Shown here in pieces: positions 24,312 to 33,927 of a stretch of 64,000 nt of DNA; within the stretch, counting starts at the first letter, position 1; each line of letters starts with the position of its first letter. Source of the DNA: JBFMFR01 sp040752025 (GTDB lineage: Bacteria > Chloroflexota > Anaerolineae > Anaerolineales > UBA4823); the NCBI GenBank assembly GCA_040752025.1, contig JBFMFR010000007.1:1-64000 (forward strand), in the 5' to 3' direction. A program made the translations under genes and the position numbers. The notes below the pieces were generated by a model. It made no database searches. It was not told where the DNA came from and worked only from the letters and a program-made list of their open reading frames with translations.

Positions 24312-26891
24312 ATGAAAAAGCGACTGACGCTATCTGTTTTGAGCGTCCTGGTAATGCTCAGTATGGTTTTGGCAGCCTGCGCCCCGCAGGAAGTGATCAA
24401 GACCGTCGAAGTGCAAAAGACCGTCGAGGTCGAGGTCGAGAAGACCGTCGAGGTCGAGAAGGTTGTCGAGGTCGAGAAGACCGTCGAAGTCATGGTTACC
24501 CCAACACCGGTGCCATCGACTCGCCAGGGCGCCTGGGTGGATTCGGTGATCTTCACCGAGCAGAACTCGGCGCAGGCGGCCGTCACCCAGCTCAAGGCTG
24601 GCGAGCTCGACATCTATGCCTACACCGTCAACGATGCCAATCTGTATAAAGCCGTCCAGGAAGATCCGGAGTTGGCTTATTCTAACTCGTTCGGGTCCTA
24701 CAATGAGCTGACCTTCAACCCGGCGACTTTCGCAGATGGCCGGCTGAACCCCTTCTCCAGCCCCAAGATCCGCGAGGCGGTAAACTGGCTGATGGATCGC
24801 AATTACATCGTGCAGGAGATCATGGGTGGGCTAGGCGTGCCGAAGTTCTTCGCGATCACGGCAGCCTTCCCGGATTACGCCAAGTACGTTGACGTTGCCC
24901 GCAATCTGGAAGCCTATTATGCTTACAACCCTGACAAGGCCAAGGAAATCATCACGGCTGAGATGGAAGGCATGGGCGCCACGCTGGTGGATGGCAAGTG
25001 GCAGTTCAATGGCGAGCCGATCACCATCATCATCCTGATCCGCACCGAAGACGAGCGCCGCCAGATCGGCGATTACGTAGGCAGCCAGTTCGAGACGATC
25101 GGCTTCACCGTGGATCGCCAGTACAAGACCCGCAGCGAAGCTTCCCCGATTTGGGTACAGAGTGATCCAACAGAAGGCCTGTATCATATCTACACCGGCG
25201 GTTGGATCACCACGGCTGTTGACCGTGACCAGGCTGACAACTTCAGCTTCTTCTATACCCCGCGCGACTACCCCATCCCGCTGTGGCAGGCATATACCCC
25301 CACGGCCGAGTTCGATGATGTGTGTTTGAAGCTGCGCAACAACGATTTCAAGAACCTGGACGAGCGCCGCGATTTGTTCGAGCAGGCCATGACTCTGTCT
25401 CTGCAAGACTCGGTGCGCCTGTGGCTGGTGGATAGCAACAGTTTCACGCCGCACAAGGCCAACGTTGAGGTGGCCTACGACCTGGCCGGCGCAGTTGCCG
25501 GTTCTCGTCTGTGGCCGCATACGGTTCGCTTCGTAGGTCAGGAGGGCGGCGCGGTCAAGATCGCCCAGCCTGGCATCATGGTGGAACCGTGGAACCCGGT
25601 GGCGGGCAGCAACTGGATCTATGATATGATGCCGATCCGCGCCACTGGCGATGTGGGTGTGATCCCTGATCCTTACACCGGCCTGGTTCAGCCGCAGCGC
25701 ATTGAGAAAGCCGAGATCGTTGCCCAGCAGGATCTGCCCATGGCGAAATCCTTGGATTGGGTCGACCTGAAGTTCGAAGCTGAGATCGCCGTCCCGGCAG
25801 ATGCCTGGGTGGACTGGGATGCCGCCAACCAGAAGTTCATCACCGCTGGCGAGAAATTCCCGGATGGCCTGACCGCGCTGACGAAGAGCACGGTCTACTA
25901 CCCTGCTGACCTATGGGATACAGTTAAGTGGCACGATGGCAGCCCGCTGACGATGGGCGACTTTGTGATGTGGATGATCATGAACTTCGATCCGGGCAAG
26001 GAAGAAAGCCCGATCTACGATGAGGCCCAGGCGGAAACCGTGGCGGCGTTCCTGGATCACTTCAAGGGCGTACGCATCGTATCTACCGACCCATTGGTGA
26101 TCGAGACCTACGATGACCTGTGGCTGCTGGATGCTGAGCTGACCGTGACCACCTGGTGGCCGGAGTACACTTACGGCCCAGGCGCCTGGCACACGGTAGG
26201 GCTGGGCGTTCAGGCGGACGCTGCCAAGGAACTGGCTTTCTCGGCCGACAAGGCTGATACAGAAGAGATCGAATGGATGAGCCTGATCAGCGGCCCAAGC
26301 ATGGAGATCCTGAAGAAATACCTGGATCAGTCCGCAGCAGAGAACTACATCCCCTACGCGGCCACGATGGGCGAATACGTCACGGCCGACGAGGCCACCG
26401 CTCGCTACGCCAACCTGGCGGCCTGGTACGAGACCAAGGGCCACTTCTGGCTGGGCACCGGTCCCTTCTACCTGTACAAGGTCTTCCCGGTGGAAGGCAC
26501 CCTGATGCTGCAGCGCAACCCCGAATATCCTGACATGGCTGACAAGTGGTCCGGCTTTGGCGCTCCCAAATTCGCCACGGCTGAGATCGATGGCCCAGGG
26601 CAGGTGACGATTGGTTCAGAGGTTACCTTCGATGTGTACGTAACCTACAACGAGGAACCTTATCCACAGAACGAGATCGCTAACGTCAAGTACCTGGTCT
26701 TCGACGCCAAGGGCGCGCTGGTGGATACGGGTGAAGCTACAGCCGTTGCCGATGGGCAATACCAGGTTGTGCTGAGCGCTGACATCACCAGTAAACTCGA
26801 AGCAGGCGCGAATAAGCTCGAAATCGCGATTTCGCCCCTGGTCGTGAGCATCCCGACCTTTGTTTCCTACGAGTTCGTAACGACTCCGTAA
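24312..26891 (+). CDS. large peptide-type substrate-binding lipoprotein, system 2, with C-terminal Ig-like domain
   Basis: 859 residues, about 250 more than usual. The lipoprotein signal ends LAAC. A repeated KTVEVE linker (residues ~31-61) leads to a family-5 binding fold (WHDGSPLTMGDFVMWMIMNFD) and then to an extra ~100-residue beta-rich domain (GQVTIGSEVTFDVYVTYNEEPY...). The first part (to ~residue 400) and the second part both look like pieces of the binding fold, so internal rearrangement is possible. The gene is bracketed by a distal SD-like element and a perfect hairpin. It serves the permeases encoded next. Confidence 0.85.
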   Translation: MKKRLTLSVLSVLVMLSMVLAACAPQEVIKTVEVQKTVEVEVEKTVEVEKVVEVEKTVEVMVTPTPVPSTRQGAWVDSVIFTEQNSAQAAVTQLKAGELDIYAYTVNDANLYKAVQEDPELAYSNSFGSYNELTFNPATFADGRLNPFSSPKIREAVNWLMDRNYIVQEIMGGLGVPKFFAITAAFPDYAKYVDVARNLEAYYAYNPDKAKEIITAEMEGMGATLVDGKWQFNGEPITIIILIRTEDERRQIGDYVGSQFETIGFTVDRQYKTRSEASPIWVQSDPTEGLYHIYTGGWITTAVDRDQADNFSFFYTPRDYPIPLWQAYTPTAEFDDVCLKLRNNDFKNLDERRDLFEQAMTLSLQDSVRLWLVDSNSFTPHKANVEVAYDLAGAVAGSRLWPHTVRFVGQEGGAVKIAQPGIMVEPWNPVAGSNWIYDMMPIRATGDVGVIPDPYTGLVQPQRIEKAEIVAQQDLPMAKSLDWVDLKFEAEIAVPADAWVDWDAANQKFITAGEKFPDGLTALTKSTVYYPADLWDTVKWHDGSPLTMGDFVMWMIMNFDPGKEESPIYDEAQAETVAAFLDHFKGVRIVSTDPLVIETYDDLWLLDAELTVTTWWPEYTYGPGAWHTVGLGVQADAAKELAFSADKADTEEIEWMSLISGPSMEILKKYLDQSAAENYIPYAATMGEYVTADEATARYANLAAWYETKGHFWLGTGPFYLYKVFPVEGTLMLQRNPEYPDMADKWSGFGAPKFATAEIDGPGQVTIGSEVTFDVYVTYNEEPYPQNEIANVKYLVFDAKGALVDTGEATAVADGQYQVVLSADITSKLEAGANKLEIAISPLVVSIPTFVSYEFVTTP
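24401..24494 (+). repeat. in-gene 18-bp tandem repeat coding for the KTVEVE linker
   Basis: Five imperfect units begin GACCGTCGA or GGTTGTCGA at 24401, 24419, 24443, 24461 and 24479; the second is longer by 6 bases. They code for KTVEVQ, KTVEVEVE, KTVEVE, KVVEVE and KTVEVM directly after the lipid-anchored Cys. Confidence 0.85.
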
Positions 26892-26910
26892 CCGTTTCTT
26901 TCTAGTTCAA

Positions 26911-26940
26911 AGTCCGGTAGGGGCTTGCCCCTACCGGACT
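26911..26940 (+). promoter_or_regulatory. perfect intercistronic hairpin after binding protein 2
   Basis: 13-base arms (26911-26923 and 26928-26940) pair perfectly around CTTG. No T-tract follows. It sits 20 bases after the stop of the binding protein and before the DppB gene, as in system 1. Confidence 0.7.
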
Positions 26941-27022
26941 CTATGCTTCTGTGTTGAGAATCGATCAATCCGAAGCGGTTATCTGTTAGCATCAGGATGG
27001 TTGATTTTCGGAGGTGAGAAAT

Positions 27023-28168
27023 ATGGGCGAAGCGGTTCAGCCTATTCAACAAGATATCGTTCCAGGTGCAAAAGAGCAACGGACTTCGAGCGTGTTTGCC
27101 AGGGTCTCGAAGTATGTTGTCGTGCGTTCGATCACATTATTCATCACAGTGGTGATTGGGGTCTACCTGACGATCCTGGTAGCCAACATGGGCGGCTATG
27201 TAGATGATATCCGCCGCGGTGAGATCCGCGAAACCATCACAATGCGCGTTATGAACGACCCGGTGATGAAAAATCTGCCAGCGGAGAAACGTAACGAACA
27301 TATGGAGGAGTTGATCCGGCTGGAGGAGAAGCGCCTGGGGTTGGATCAGCCTTTTATGGTGCGCAGCATGCGTTTTATGACCAATGCGCTGACGCTCAGC
27401 CTGGGACGCTCGCAGAACATGGCCAGCGACAGCGGTTCGAGGGAAGTGCGGTTGATTATCCTTGAGCGCCTGCCTTCGACTTTGGTGCTGTTTGGTACGG
27501 CTGACCTGTTCCTGTTCTTCGCCAGTATCTACATTGCCCTGGCGCTTTCCCGGCGGTATGGCAGCTTCCTGGATAAAATCATTATCGCCCTGGCGCCCAC
27601 CTCTTCGGCGCCGGGCTGGTTCTATGGAATTTTTCTGATCGTTATTTTCGCGGCCGTGTTCAAGATCCTGCCTTTTGGCGGTATGGTAGACGCGCCGCCG
27701 CCGGAAACCAGGTTCGAATATTTTCTCAGCCTGGTCAAGCACTTGATCTTGCCCGTGTTAGCCATTAATGTCAGTTCGATCTTCTTGAGCGCTTACACCT
27801 GGCGCACGTTCTTCTTGATCTATTCCAGTGAAGATTATGTAGAAATGGCCAAGGCCAAAGGCCTGACTTCGCGGGATATCGAACGCCGTTACGTGCTGCG
27901 CCCAACTTTGCCCACGATTATCACCAGCTTTGCCCTGCTGCTGATCGGCCTGTGGACGGGGGCGCCGATCTTTGAGACGGTGTTCAACTGGCCGGGGTTG
28001 GGGCGTACGCTTTTGCTGGCCGTCAACCTATACGATACACCGGTGATTGTGGGCTCTACGGTGATCTTCGCCTATTTACTGGCAGTTACGGTCTTTTTAT
28101 TGGATTTTATTTACGCGCTGGTCGACCCTCGGGTTAAGATCGGCGGTGGGGAAGGAAGAGCGGGATGA
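27023..28168 (+). CDS. peptide ABC transporter permease (DppB type), system 2
   Basis: About 381 residues from ATG 27023, preceded by GGAGGTGAG (27010-27018). It has a cytoplasmic N-terminus, a helix, an unusually long charged outer loop (MGGYVDDIRRGEIRE...), further helices and the EAA loop (VEMAKAKGLTSRDIERRYVLRP). It ends with DFIYALVDPRVKIGG as in the DppB family. Its stop overlaps the next ATG by 4 bases. Confidence 0.9.
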   Translation: MGEAVQPIQQDIVPGAKEQRTSSVFARVSKYVVVRSITLFITVVIGVYLTILVANMGGYVDDIRRGEIRETITMRVMNDPVMKNLPAEKRNEHMEELIRLEEKRLGLDQPFMVRSMRFMTNALTLSLGRSQNMASDSGSREVRLIILERLPSTLVLFGTADLFLFFASIYIALALSRRYGSFLDKIIIALAPTSSAPGWFYGIFLIVIFAAVFKILPFGGMVDAPPPETRFEYFLSLVKHLILPVLAINVSSIFLSAYTWRTFFLIYSSEDYVEMAKAKGLTSRDIERRYVLRPTLPTIITSFALLLIGLWTGAPIFETVFNWPGLGRTLLLAVNLYDTPVIVGSTVIFAYLLAVTVFLLDFIYALVDPRVKIGGGEGRAG

Positions 28169-29511
28169 GGAATCTGCAAAGATCTTTCCAAGAATTGCTT
28201 CGCTATCCCTCGGCGATTGCCAGCCTGGTGATTATTGTTTTGCTGCTGGCGGTTTCTGCGTATGCTGTGATTGCTATCCCGTACAATCAGGCGTTGGTGT
28301 TGTGGCGCGGTGGTGAAAATATCTGGTACCAGTTGCCTAAGACGGTGCCGCCTGCCTGGATCAATTACTTCCGCTCAGATAAGCTGCCCGATACGATTAT
28401 TTTGAATAGCCAGGAAGAAAATAAGGACGTAGAAAAAGTAATCGAAAAAACGCCGCCAGGCAGCAAGATCGATATTACCTATACGTTCGATTACCCATAT
28501 AATAAATTCCCGCAAGAACTGGCTTTGTACTTTACTCCCAAATATTCAGAAAAACCGCCTTTTGCTTCGATCCTGTGGGAGACTCCAGATGGCCGCGAGA
28601 TTCGTGTTGCTGACTTCTCGGTGCAAGATAACCAGGTGCTGCGTTTTTCACAGGATTCCAAGTTGAAGCGCCGGCTTGGCGGAGTGTTCCCGCAAGAGGG
28701 TTTGTTTGCCGGTCCAGATATCGAGCCGCTCACACCGCTCAAGGGCACTTACAAGATGGTGATCAAGGGCATCGCTTTTGAAGATGAATCTGACCTGGAT
28801 GCGGAGTTTGTGCTGTATGGGCAGGTATATGGCATCGCCGGGACGGACCATTTACGGCGTGACCTAAAGGTGGCGTTATTGTGGGGTTTCCCGGTAGCCC
28901 TGGCTTTTGGGTTGCTGGCGGCTGTGGGTACCACGGTGACGACCATGATCATCGCGGCGATTGGCACCTGGTTCAGTGGTTGGGTGGACGAGTTGATCCA
29001 ACGTATCACGGAAGTGAACCTGGTTTTGCCCTTGCTGCCGATTTTGATCATGGTGGGCACGTTCTATTCGCGCAGCATCTGGCTGATCCTGGGGGTAACG
29101 ATCTTGTTGAGCATCTTCGGCGGCGGGATCAAAACTTACCGGGCGATCTTCATGCAAGTGCGCGAGTCTCCCTACATCGAAGCCGCTCGGGCTTATGGAG
29201 CCAGCGGCGGCCGGATCATTTTCCTGTATTTAATCCCGCGCATCGTGCCGTTGCTCATCCCGCAATTGGTGGTGTTGATCCCGTCGTACGTGTTCCTGGA
29301 GGCCTCGCTGGCGGTGCTTGGATTAGGCGATCCGATCTTGCCCACCTGGGGCAAAATCATCCAGGATGCTCAGGCCAATGGGGCTTTGTACCAGGGGATG
29401 TATTACTGGGTGTTAGAGCCGGCGGTGCTGTTAATGCTCACAGGCCTGGCGTTTGCGATGTTGGGCTTTGCACTGGACCGTGTTTTCAATCCGAGACTTC
29501 GAGGAATGTAA
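28165..29511 (+). CDS. peptide ABC transporter permease (DppC type) with a large outer domain, system 2
   Basis: 448 residues against about 300 for ordinary DppC. After the first helix (IASLVIIVLLLAVSAYAV) comes an insertion of roughly 190 residues rich in beta-strand patterns (KIDITYTFDYPYNKFPQELALYF). The normal GTDHLRRDL motif and five helices with the EAA loop (EAARAYGASGGRIIFLYLIP) follow. The insertion must lie outside the membrane and could contact the enlarged binding protein of this system. Confidence 0.88.
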   Translation: MRNLQRSFQELLRYPSAIASLVIIVLLLAVSAYAVIAIPYNQALVLWRGGENIWYQLPKTVPPAWINYFRSDKLPDTIILNSQEENKDVEKVIEKTPPGSKIDITYTFDYPYNKFPQELALYFTPKYSEKPPFASILWETPDGREIRVADFSVQDNQVLRFSQDSKLKRRLGGVFPQEGLFAGPDIEPLTPLKGTYKMVIKGIAFEDESDLDAEFVLYGQVYGIAGTDHLRRDLKVALLWGFPVALAFGLLAAVGTTVTTMIIAAIGTWFSGWVDELIQRITEVNLVLPLLPILIMVGTFYSRSIWLILGVTILLSIFGGGIKTYRAIFMQVRESPYIEAARAYGASGGRIIFLYLIPRIVPLLIPQLVVLIPSYVFLEASLAVLGLGDPILPTWGKIIQDAQANGALYQGMYYWVLEPAVLLMLTGLAFAMLGFALDRVFNPRLRGM

Positions 29512-29516
29512 TCGCC

Positions 29517-30473
29517 ATGGCAGATGATAAGTTGTTACGCATTGAAGATCTGGTGTTGTACTTTCGTACCACCGGTGGCGTTGTCCAGGCAGTGGACAAG
29601 GTAAGTTTTGAGTTGGGTTACAAAGAAGCTGTGGTGGTGCTGGGCGAGTCGGGCTGTGGCAAGAGTTCTTTGGCCAAGGCCGTCTTGCGACTGCTGCCGC
29701 GTAATGTGGACACTTATTCAGGTAAGGTCTATTTGGACGGGGCGGAGTTGATGCAGATGGGGGAGGAAGAATTCCGGCAAAACGTGCGTTGGGTGAAGAT
29801 GTCTATGGTGCCACAGGCGGCGATGAATTCGCTCAACCCGGTGCTGCGAGTGGGCGATCAGGTGGCAGAGCCAGTGATCGTCCATTTGGGCGTGGATAAA
29901 GAATCGGCTTTGAACTCGGCGCGCAAGATGTTTGAGCACGTAGGAGTGCCAGCAGATTTTATGAGCCGCTATGCCTTTGAGTTGAGCGGCGGCATGCGCC
30001 AGCGCGTGGCGATTGCAATGTCACTGGTGACGGCCCCGGCGTTGATCATTCTGGATGAACCTACCTCAGCCCTGGATGTGCTCACGCAAGCGAATATCAT
30101 GAACGTGCTCAAGCGCATCAAACAGGAGCTGGAGGTTAGCTTTATTCTGATCACGCATGATATCGCTACCTCGAGCGAGTTGGCGGACCGGGTGGCCGTG
30201 ATGTATGCCGGTCAGATTGTTGAAGTGAGCAGCGCCGAGCAATTCTTCAATGCACCACTGCATCCATATTCGCAAAAATTAATGGCCAGTGTGCCCAGGT
30301 TGCGCGGCGATAAAGAGTTGGAATTTATCACCGGGCAGCCGCCGAGCCTGCTTTTCCCACCGACAACCTGCCGGTTTGCGGCGCGTTGCTCCATGCGTTT
30401 CGAGCGATGTGAGCAGGATCCGCCGGTTGTCGAGAAGAATGGGCGGCTGGTCAAGTGTTGGTTGCATGTCTGA
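29517..30473 (+). CDS. oligopeptide ABC transporter ATP-binding protein (DppD type), system 2
   Basis: The start ATG 29517 gives MADDKLLRIEDLVLYF; the frame is open for another 636 bases upstream, but only because of the codon composition of the DppC gene it overlaps. 318 residues with Walker A GESGCGKS, signature SGGMRQR, Walker B LIILDEPTSALD and the C-terminal AARCSMRFERC region. It forms the ATPase pair of system 2 with the next gene. Confidence 0.9.
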   Translation: MADDKLLRIEDLVLYFRTTGGVVQAVDKVSFELGYKEAVVVLGESGCGKSSLAKAVLRLLPRNVDTYSGKVYLDGAELMQMGEEEFRQNVRWVKMSMVPQAAMNSLNPVLRVGDQVAEPVIVHLGVDKESALNSARKMFEHVGVPADFMSRYAFELSGGMRQRVAIAMSLVTAPALIILDEPTSALDVLTQANIMNVLKRIKQELEVSFILITHDIATSSELADRVAVMYAGQIVEVSSAEQFFNAPLHPYSQKLMASVPRLRGDKELEFITGQPPSLLFPPTTCRFAARCSMRFERCEQDPPVVEKNGRLVKCWLHV

Positions 30474-30529
30474 GCAGCCCATGTGCCATTTGAAAAGGAA
30501 TCATCAGGAAAGCGCCGGTTGAGGTTTTT

Positions 30530-31525
30530 ATGGAAAAAATGCCTGAAGCAAATAACAAATTATTATCCATTCAGGAGTTGCGCGTATGGTTTGAATTGAG
30601 GCGTTTTGCGTTTGGTCATGCTGGATACGTGCGTGCGGTGGACGGGGTGACTTTCGATCTGCACAATGGTGAAGCTATTGCCGTGGTCGGCGAAAGTGGC
30701 TGTGGAAAATCCAGCTTGATGAAAACGATCTTGGGTTTGCACCAACCGACTCAAGGCAAAGTGCTGTTTGAGGATCAGGATTTGAGCGCTTTAGGAACGA
30801 AAGGTTTGCGCTGGTACCGCTCGAACGTGGGCTATGTCCAGCAAGATCCTTTTGGCGCTCTGCCGCCTTTTTTGACGGTCGAGCGTATCCTGGAAGAGCC
30901 GATGATCATCAATGGGATCAGGAGCAAAGTAGAGCGGGACCGGCGGATCCGTAAAGTGATGGGGGAGGTTAAAATGCATCCGCTCGAAGATTTCTTGAAC
31001 AAGTTCCCCCACATGCTCAGTGGTGGTCAACAGCAGCGCGTGGTGATCGCGCGAGCGATGATCCTGGAACCTAAAGTTATTGTAGCTGACGAGCCGGTTT
31101 CCATGTTGGATGCTTCCGTCCGGGTTGAGATCCTCAAGCTGATGCGGGGATTACAAGACACGCACAACCTGGCGGTGATTTATATCACCCATGACCTGTC
31201 TACAGTGCGTTATTTCTCAGAGCGTATTTTCGTAATGTATGCCGGGCAGATGGTGGAGAAGGCCAAAGTGAATGATCTACTGTATGACCCGCGCCACCCG
31301 TATACTCACGCGCTGCTGGCAGCTACGCCAGAGCCGGAGGCCAAGAATGCAATTACATTCAAAGAAGTACCGCCTGGTGAGCCGCCCAGCCTGGTCAACC
31401 CACCTAATGGTTGCCGTTTCCACCCGCGTTGTCCGCATGTGATCAAAGGTTTGTGCGATGAGGAAGTACCGCCGGATTTTGAACCACAGCCCGAACATTT
31501 TGCTGCCTGCTGGTTATATAAATGA
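30530..31525 (+). CDS. oligopeptide ABC transporter ATP-binding protein (DppF type), system 2
   Basis: 331 residues. Walker A GESGCGKS, signature SGGQQQR, Walker B VIVADEPVSMLD, H-loop ITHDLS and C-terminal HPRCPHVIKGLC are all intact. ATG 30539 is an equally good start codon. The 56-base gap after the DppD gene holds nothing recognisable. The stop overlaps the start of a small membrane-protein gene. Confidence 0.9.
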   Translation: MEKMPEANNKLLSIQELRVWFELRRFAFGHAGYVRAVDGVTFDLHNGEAIAVVGESGCGKSSLMKTILGLHQPTQGKVLFEDQDLSALGTKGLRWYRSNVGYVQQDPFGALPPFLTVERILEEPMIINGIRSKVERDRRIRKVMGEVKMHPLEDFLNKFPHMLSGGQQQRVVIARAMILEPKVIVADEPVSMLDASVRVEILKLMRGLQDTHNLAVIYITHDLSTVRYFSERIFVMYAGQMVEKAKVNDLLYDPRHPYTHALLAATPEPEAKNAITFKEVPPGEPPSLVNPPNGCRFHPRCPHVIKGLCDEEVPPDFEPQPEHFAACWLYK

Positions 31526-31719
31526 TAAACAAGTTATCTCCACGGATGATCATACTGATTGGCTTTTTTCTGGTGCTATCGGGCGCTGTTTTGCCTATGT
31601 TGATGGTGCTGGAGATCGTTAAAGCTACTTTCCTGTTGAGTTTTATCTCCTTTGGCGCTTCGGTGAGTGGTTTATTCCTTGGCCTAGTGGGTGTCGCTTT
31701 GTATGTAAAAAGCCGATAG
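31522..31719 (+). CDS. small two-helix membrane protein
   Basis: 65 residues: a short basic N-terminus, helix 1 (MIILIGFFLVLSGAVLPMLMVL), a short loop, helix 2 (FISFGASVSGLFLGLVGVALYV) and a basic C-terminus. The ATG overlaps the DppF stop in the ATGA arrangement and a terminator follows, so it is the last gene of system 2. I do not recognise a family. An accessory subunit of the transporter is possible. Confidence 0.65.
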   Translation: MINKLSPRMIILIGFFLVLSGAVLPMLMVLEIVKATFLLSFISFGASVSGLFLGLVGVALYVKSR

Positions 31720-31747
31720 AACCGATGGTTAGAAAACAAAGCGAATA

Positions 31748-31780
31748 AGAGGGACAGGTTGATGTACCTGTCCCTCTTTT
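31748..31780 (+). terminator. Rho-independent terminator of peptide system 2
   Basis: 12-base arms (31748-31759 and 31766-31777) pair perfectly around a 6-base loop and run into CTTTT. Confidence 0.85.
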
Positions 31781-31859
31781 CGATTATCTAAGCGTTCGTC
31801 ACAATTGTCGAGATAAAATGTGATAGAATTTCGCAATACCCCCAAAAGTGAGGAGCCCC

Positions 31860-32888
31860 GTGAGCGAGCATAACTCTCAAAACCTTCTCGAAGTTCGGAA
31901 TCTAAAAACTTATTTTTTTACGGAAGATGGCATTGTAAAAGCTGTAGATGGCGTGGATTTTGCCGTGAAACACGGCGAAGTATTGGGCCTGGTAGGCGAG
32001 TCGGGATGTGGTAAGAGCGTGACCTCTCTTTCGATTATGCGCTTGATCAGCCCACCAGGCAAAGTGATGCAAGGAGAGATTATCCTAGAAGGCCGGGATT
32101 TATTGAAGTTGTCTGAGGCCGAAATGATTCAGATCCGTGGCAACCGGATCTCCATGATCTTTCAACAGCCACAAAGCAGCTTGAACCCCGTTTTCAAGGT
32201 GGGCGATCAGATTGCAGAAGTCTTACAAATTCACCACCAGGCCAAGAAGGGGGAGGATTGGGAAAAGGCGGTCGAGTTGCTTCGCCTGGTGGGTATTCCG
32301 GATCCAGAGAAGAAAGCGCACGCTTATCCACATGAGATGTCTGGCGGCCAGGCGCAGCGCGTGATGATTGCCATGGCTTTGGCATTGAACCCCCAATTGC
32401 TGATTGCGGATGAACCGACAACTGCTTTGGATGTGACCATCCAGGCGCAGATTCTGGACCTGATGCGGGCTTTGCGAACTGAGTTGAACACGGCGGTTAT
32501 CCTGATCACGCATGATTTGGGTGTGATTGCTGAGATGGCGGACAATGTAGCCGTGATGTATGCCGGGCAAATTGTAGAGCAATCGGACGTCACGACTTTG
32601 TTCGCCAAACCTTTACATCCTTATACCCAGGGTTTGATCGCATCGATTCCGGTTCTGGGGAATGTCAAGGACCGTCTGGCGGTGATCCCGGGTTCAGTGC
32701 CGAACTTGATAGGTTTGCCCCCTGGCTGCCGGTTTGCTTCACGCTGTATGGCGCGGTTGGAGCACAACCTGGAAATTTGTGATCAGATAGATCCGGAATT
32801 GAAGACCGTACACCCAGGCCATATGGTGAGATGCTGGTTATACCTGGATCACGAGGGGCATCAAGCTCCTCTGCGTGCCGAGCTTTAG
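31860..32888 (+). CDS. oligopeptide ABC transporter ATP-binding protein (DppD type), pair without permeases
   Basis: GTG 31860 lies 4 bases after GTGAGGAG and is preferred to GTG 31848, which is part of that ribosome site. 342 residues with Walker A GESGCGKS, signature SGGQAQR, Walker B LIADEPTTALD and the C-terminal ASRCMARLEHNLEIC region. A TAGAAT (31824-31829) could be its -10 box. No permease or binding protein is in this operon, so it may serve a system elsewhere or substitute for the other pairs. Confidence 0.9.
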   Translation: MSEHNSQNLLEVRNLKTYFFTEDGIVKAVDGVDFAVKHGEVLGLVGESGCGKSVTSLSIMRLISPPGKVMQGEIILEGRDLLKLSEAEMIQIRGNRISMIFQQPQSSLNPVFKVGDQIAEVLQIHHQAKKGEDWEKAVELLRLVGIPDPEKKAHAYPHEMSGGQAQRVMIAMALALNPQLLIADEPTTALDVTIQAQILDLMRALRTELNTAVILITHDLGVIAEMADNVAVMYAGQIVEQSDVTTLFAKPLHPYTQGLIASIPVLGNVKDRLAVIPGSVPNLIGLPPGCRFASRCMARLEHNLEICDQIDPELKTVHPGHMVRCWLYLDHEGHQAPLRAEL

Positions 32889-32903
32889 GAGACATACATA
32901 GTG

Positions 32904-33914
32904 ATGAGTGCACAACAAGGGAGTTTGAATTTGAACGAGAATAATGGCAAGCGCGACCTTGTGACCGTCAAAGACCTGGTCAAGTATTTCCCGGTGCGGG
33001 GTGGTTTGCTGCAACGTGTTGTCGCCTGGGTCCAGGCGGTGGATTATGTAAGTTTCAACGTTCAGGAGGGAGAAACGCTAGGTCTAGTAGGCGAGTCGGG
33101 TTGCGGCAAAACAACAGTGGGCCGCACGATGTTGCGACTGATCGAGCCAACTTCAGGTGAAGCCATGTTCGAGGGGGTTAGTGTGTTTGGCCTGAAAGGG
33201 CGAGAACTCAAGAATATGCGCCGGTATATGCAGATCATTTTTCAGGATCCTTATGCATCGTTGGACCCACGTATTCCGGTTGGCGAATCGATTGCCGAAG
33301 GGTTGAAGATCCATGGTGTTGGCACGAGCAGAGAGCGTAACGATATCGTGATCGATATGTTGCGCAAGGTGGGCCTGGAAGATTACCATGCGCGCCGTTA
33401 CCCGCACGAGTTTTCTGGCGGTCAGCGCCAACGGATCGGTATTGCACGCGCGCTTGCGTTGCGCCCGAAATTTATCGTGGCGGATGAGCCTGTATCAGCG
33501 CTGGATGTTTCTATCCAGTCGCAGGTGCTCAACATTCTCAAGGATTTGCAGCACGAATATAATCTTACGTACTTGTTTATTGCGCATAACTTGAGTGTGG
33601 TGGAGCACATCTCTGATCGGGTTGCCGTGATGTATCTGGGTAAGATTGTCGAGACCTCTCCACGTGATGAGTTGTTCGACAATCCATTGCACCCTTATAC
33701 CCAGGCGCTCTTATCTGCTATTCCGGTGCCAGATCCAACCGTAAAGCGCGAACGGATTATCTTGCAAGGGGATGTGCCCAGTCCTTTGAATCCTCCAAAG
33801 GGGTGTCGTTTCCATCCGCGCTGTCCGGTTGCGATCGATGTTTGTGGTCAGGAGGAGCCGCCTTTGGTGGATTTCAGCCCCGGACACCAGGCTGCCTGTT
33901 GGCGCGTGACCTAA
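32904..33914 (+). CDS. oligopeptide ABC transporter ATP-binding protein (DppF type), pair without permeases
   Basis: About 336 residues. ATG 32904 and GTG 32901 are both possible behind TAGGAG (32886-32891). Walker A GESGCGKT, signature SGGQRQR, Walker B IVADEPVSALD and HPRCPVAIDVC are present. It is partner of the DppD gene 15 bases upstream, and a receiver-domain gene follows 13 bases after its stop. Confidence 0.9.
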   Translation: MSAQQGSLNLNENNGKRDLVTVKDLVKYFPVRGGLLQRVVAWVQAVDYVSFNVQEGETLGLVGESGCGKTTVGRTMLRLIEPTSGEAMFEGVSVFGLKGRELKNMRRYMQIIFQDPYASLDPRIPVGESIAEGLKIHGVGTSRERNDIVIDMLRKVGLEDYHARRYPHEFSGGQRQRIGIARALALRPKFIVADEPVSALDVSIQSQVLNILKDLQHEYNLTYLFIAHNLSVVEHISDRVAVMYLGKIVETSPRDELFDNPLHPYTQALLSAIPVPDPTVKRERIILQGDVPSPLNPPKGCRFHPRCPVAIDVCGQEEPPLVDFSPGHQAACWRVT

Positions 33915-33927
33915 GGAGCAAGTGAAA

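Noticed and set aside
28881..29516. 636-base upstream extension of the DppD frame of system 2
   Set aside because: It lies inside the DppC gene and is Gly/His-rich shadow sequence; the protein similarity begins at ATG 29517.
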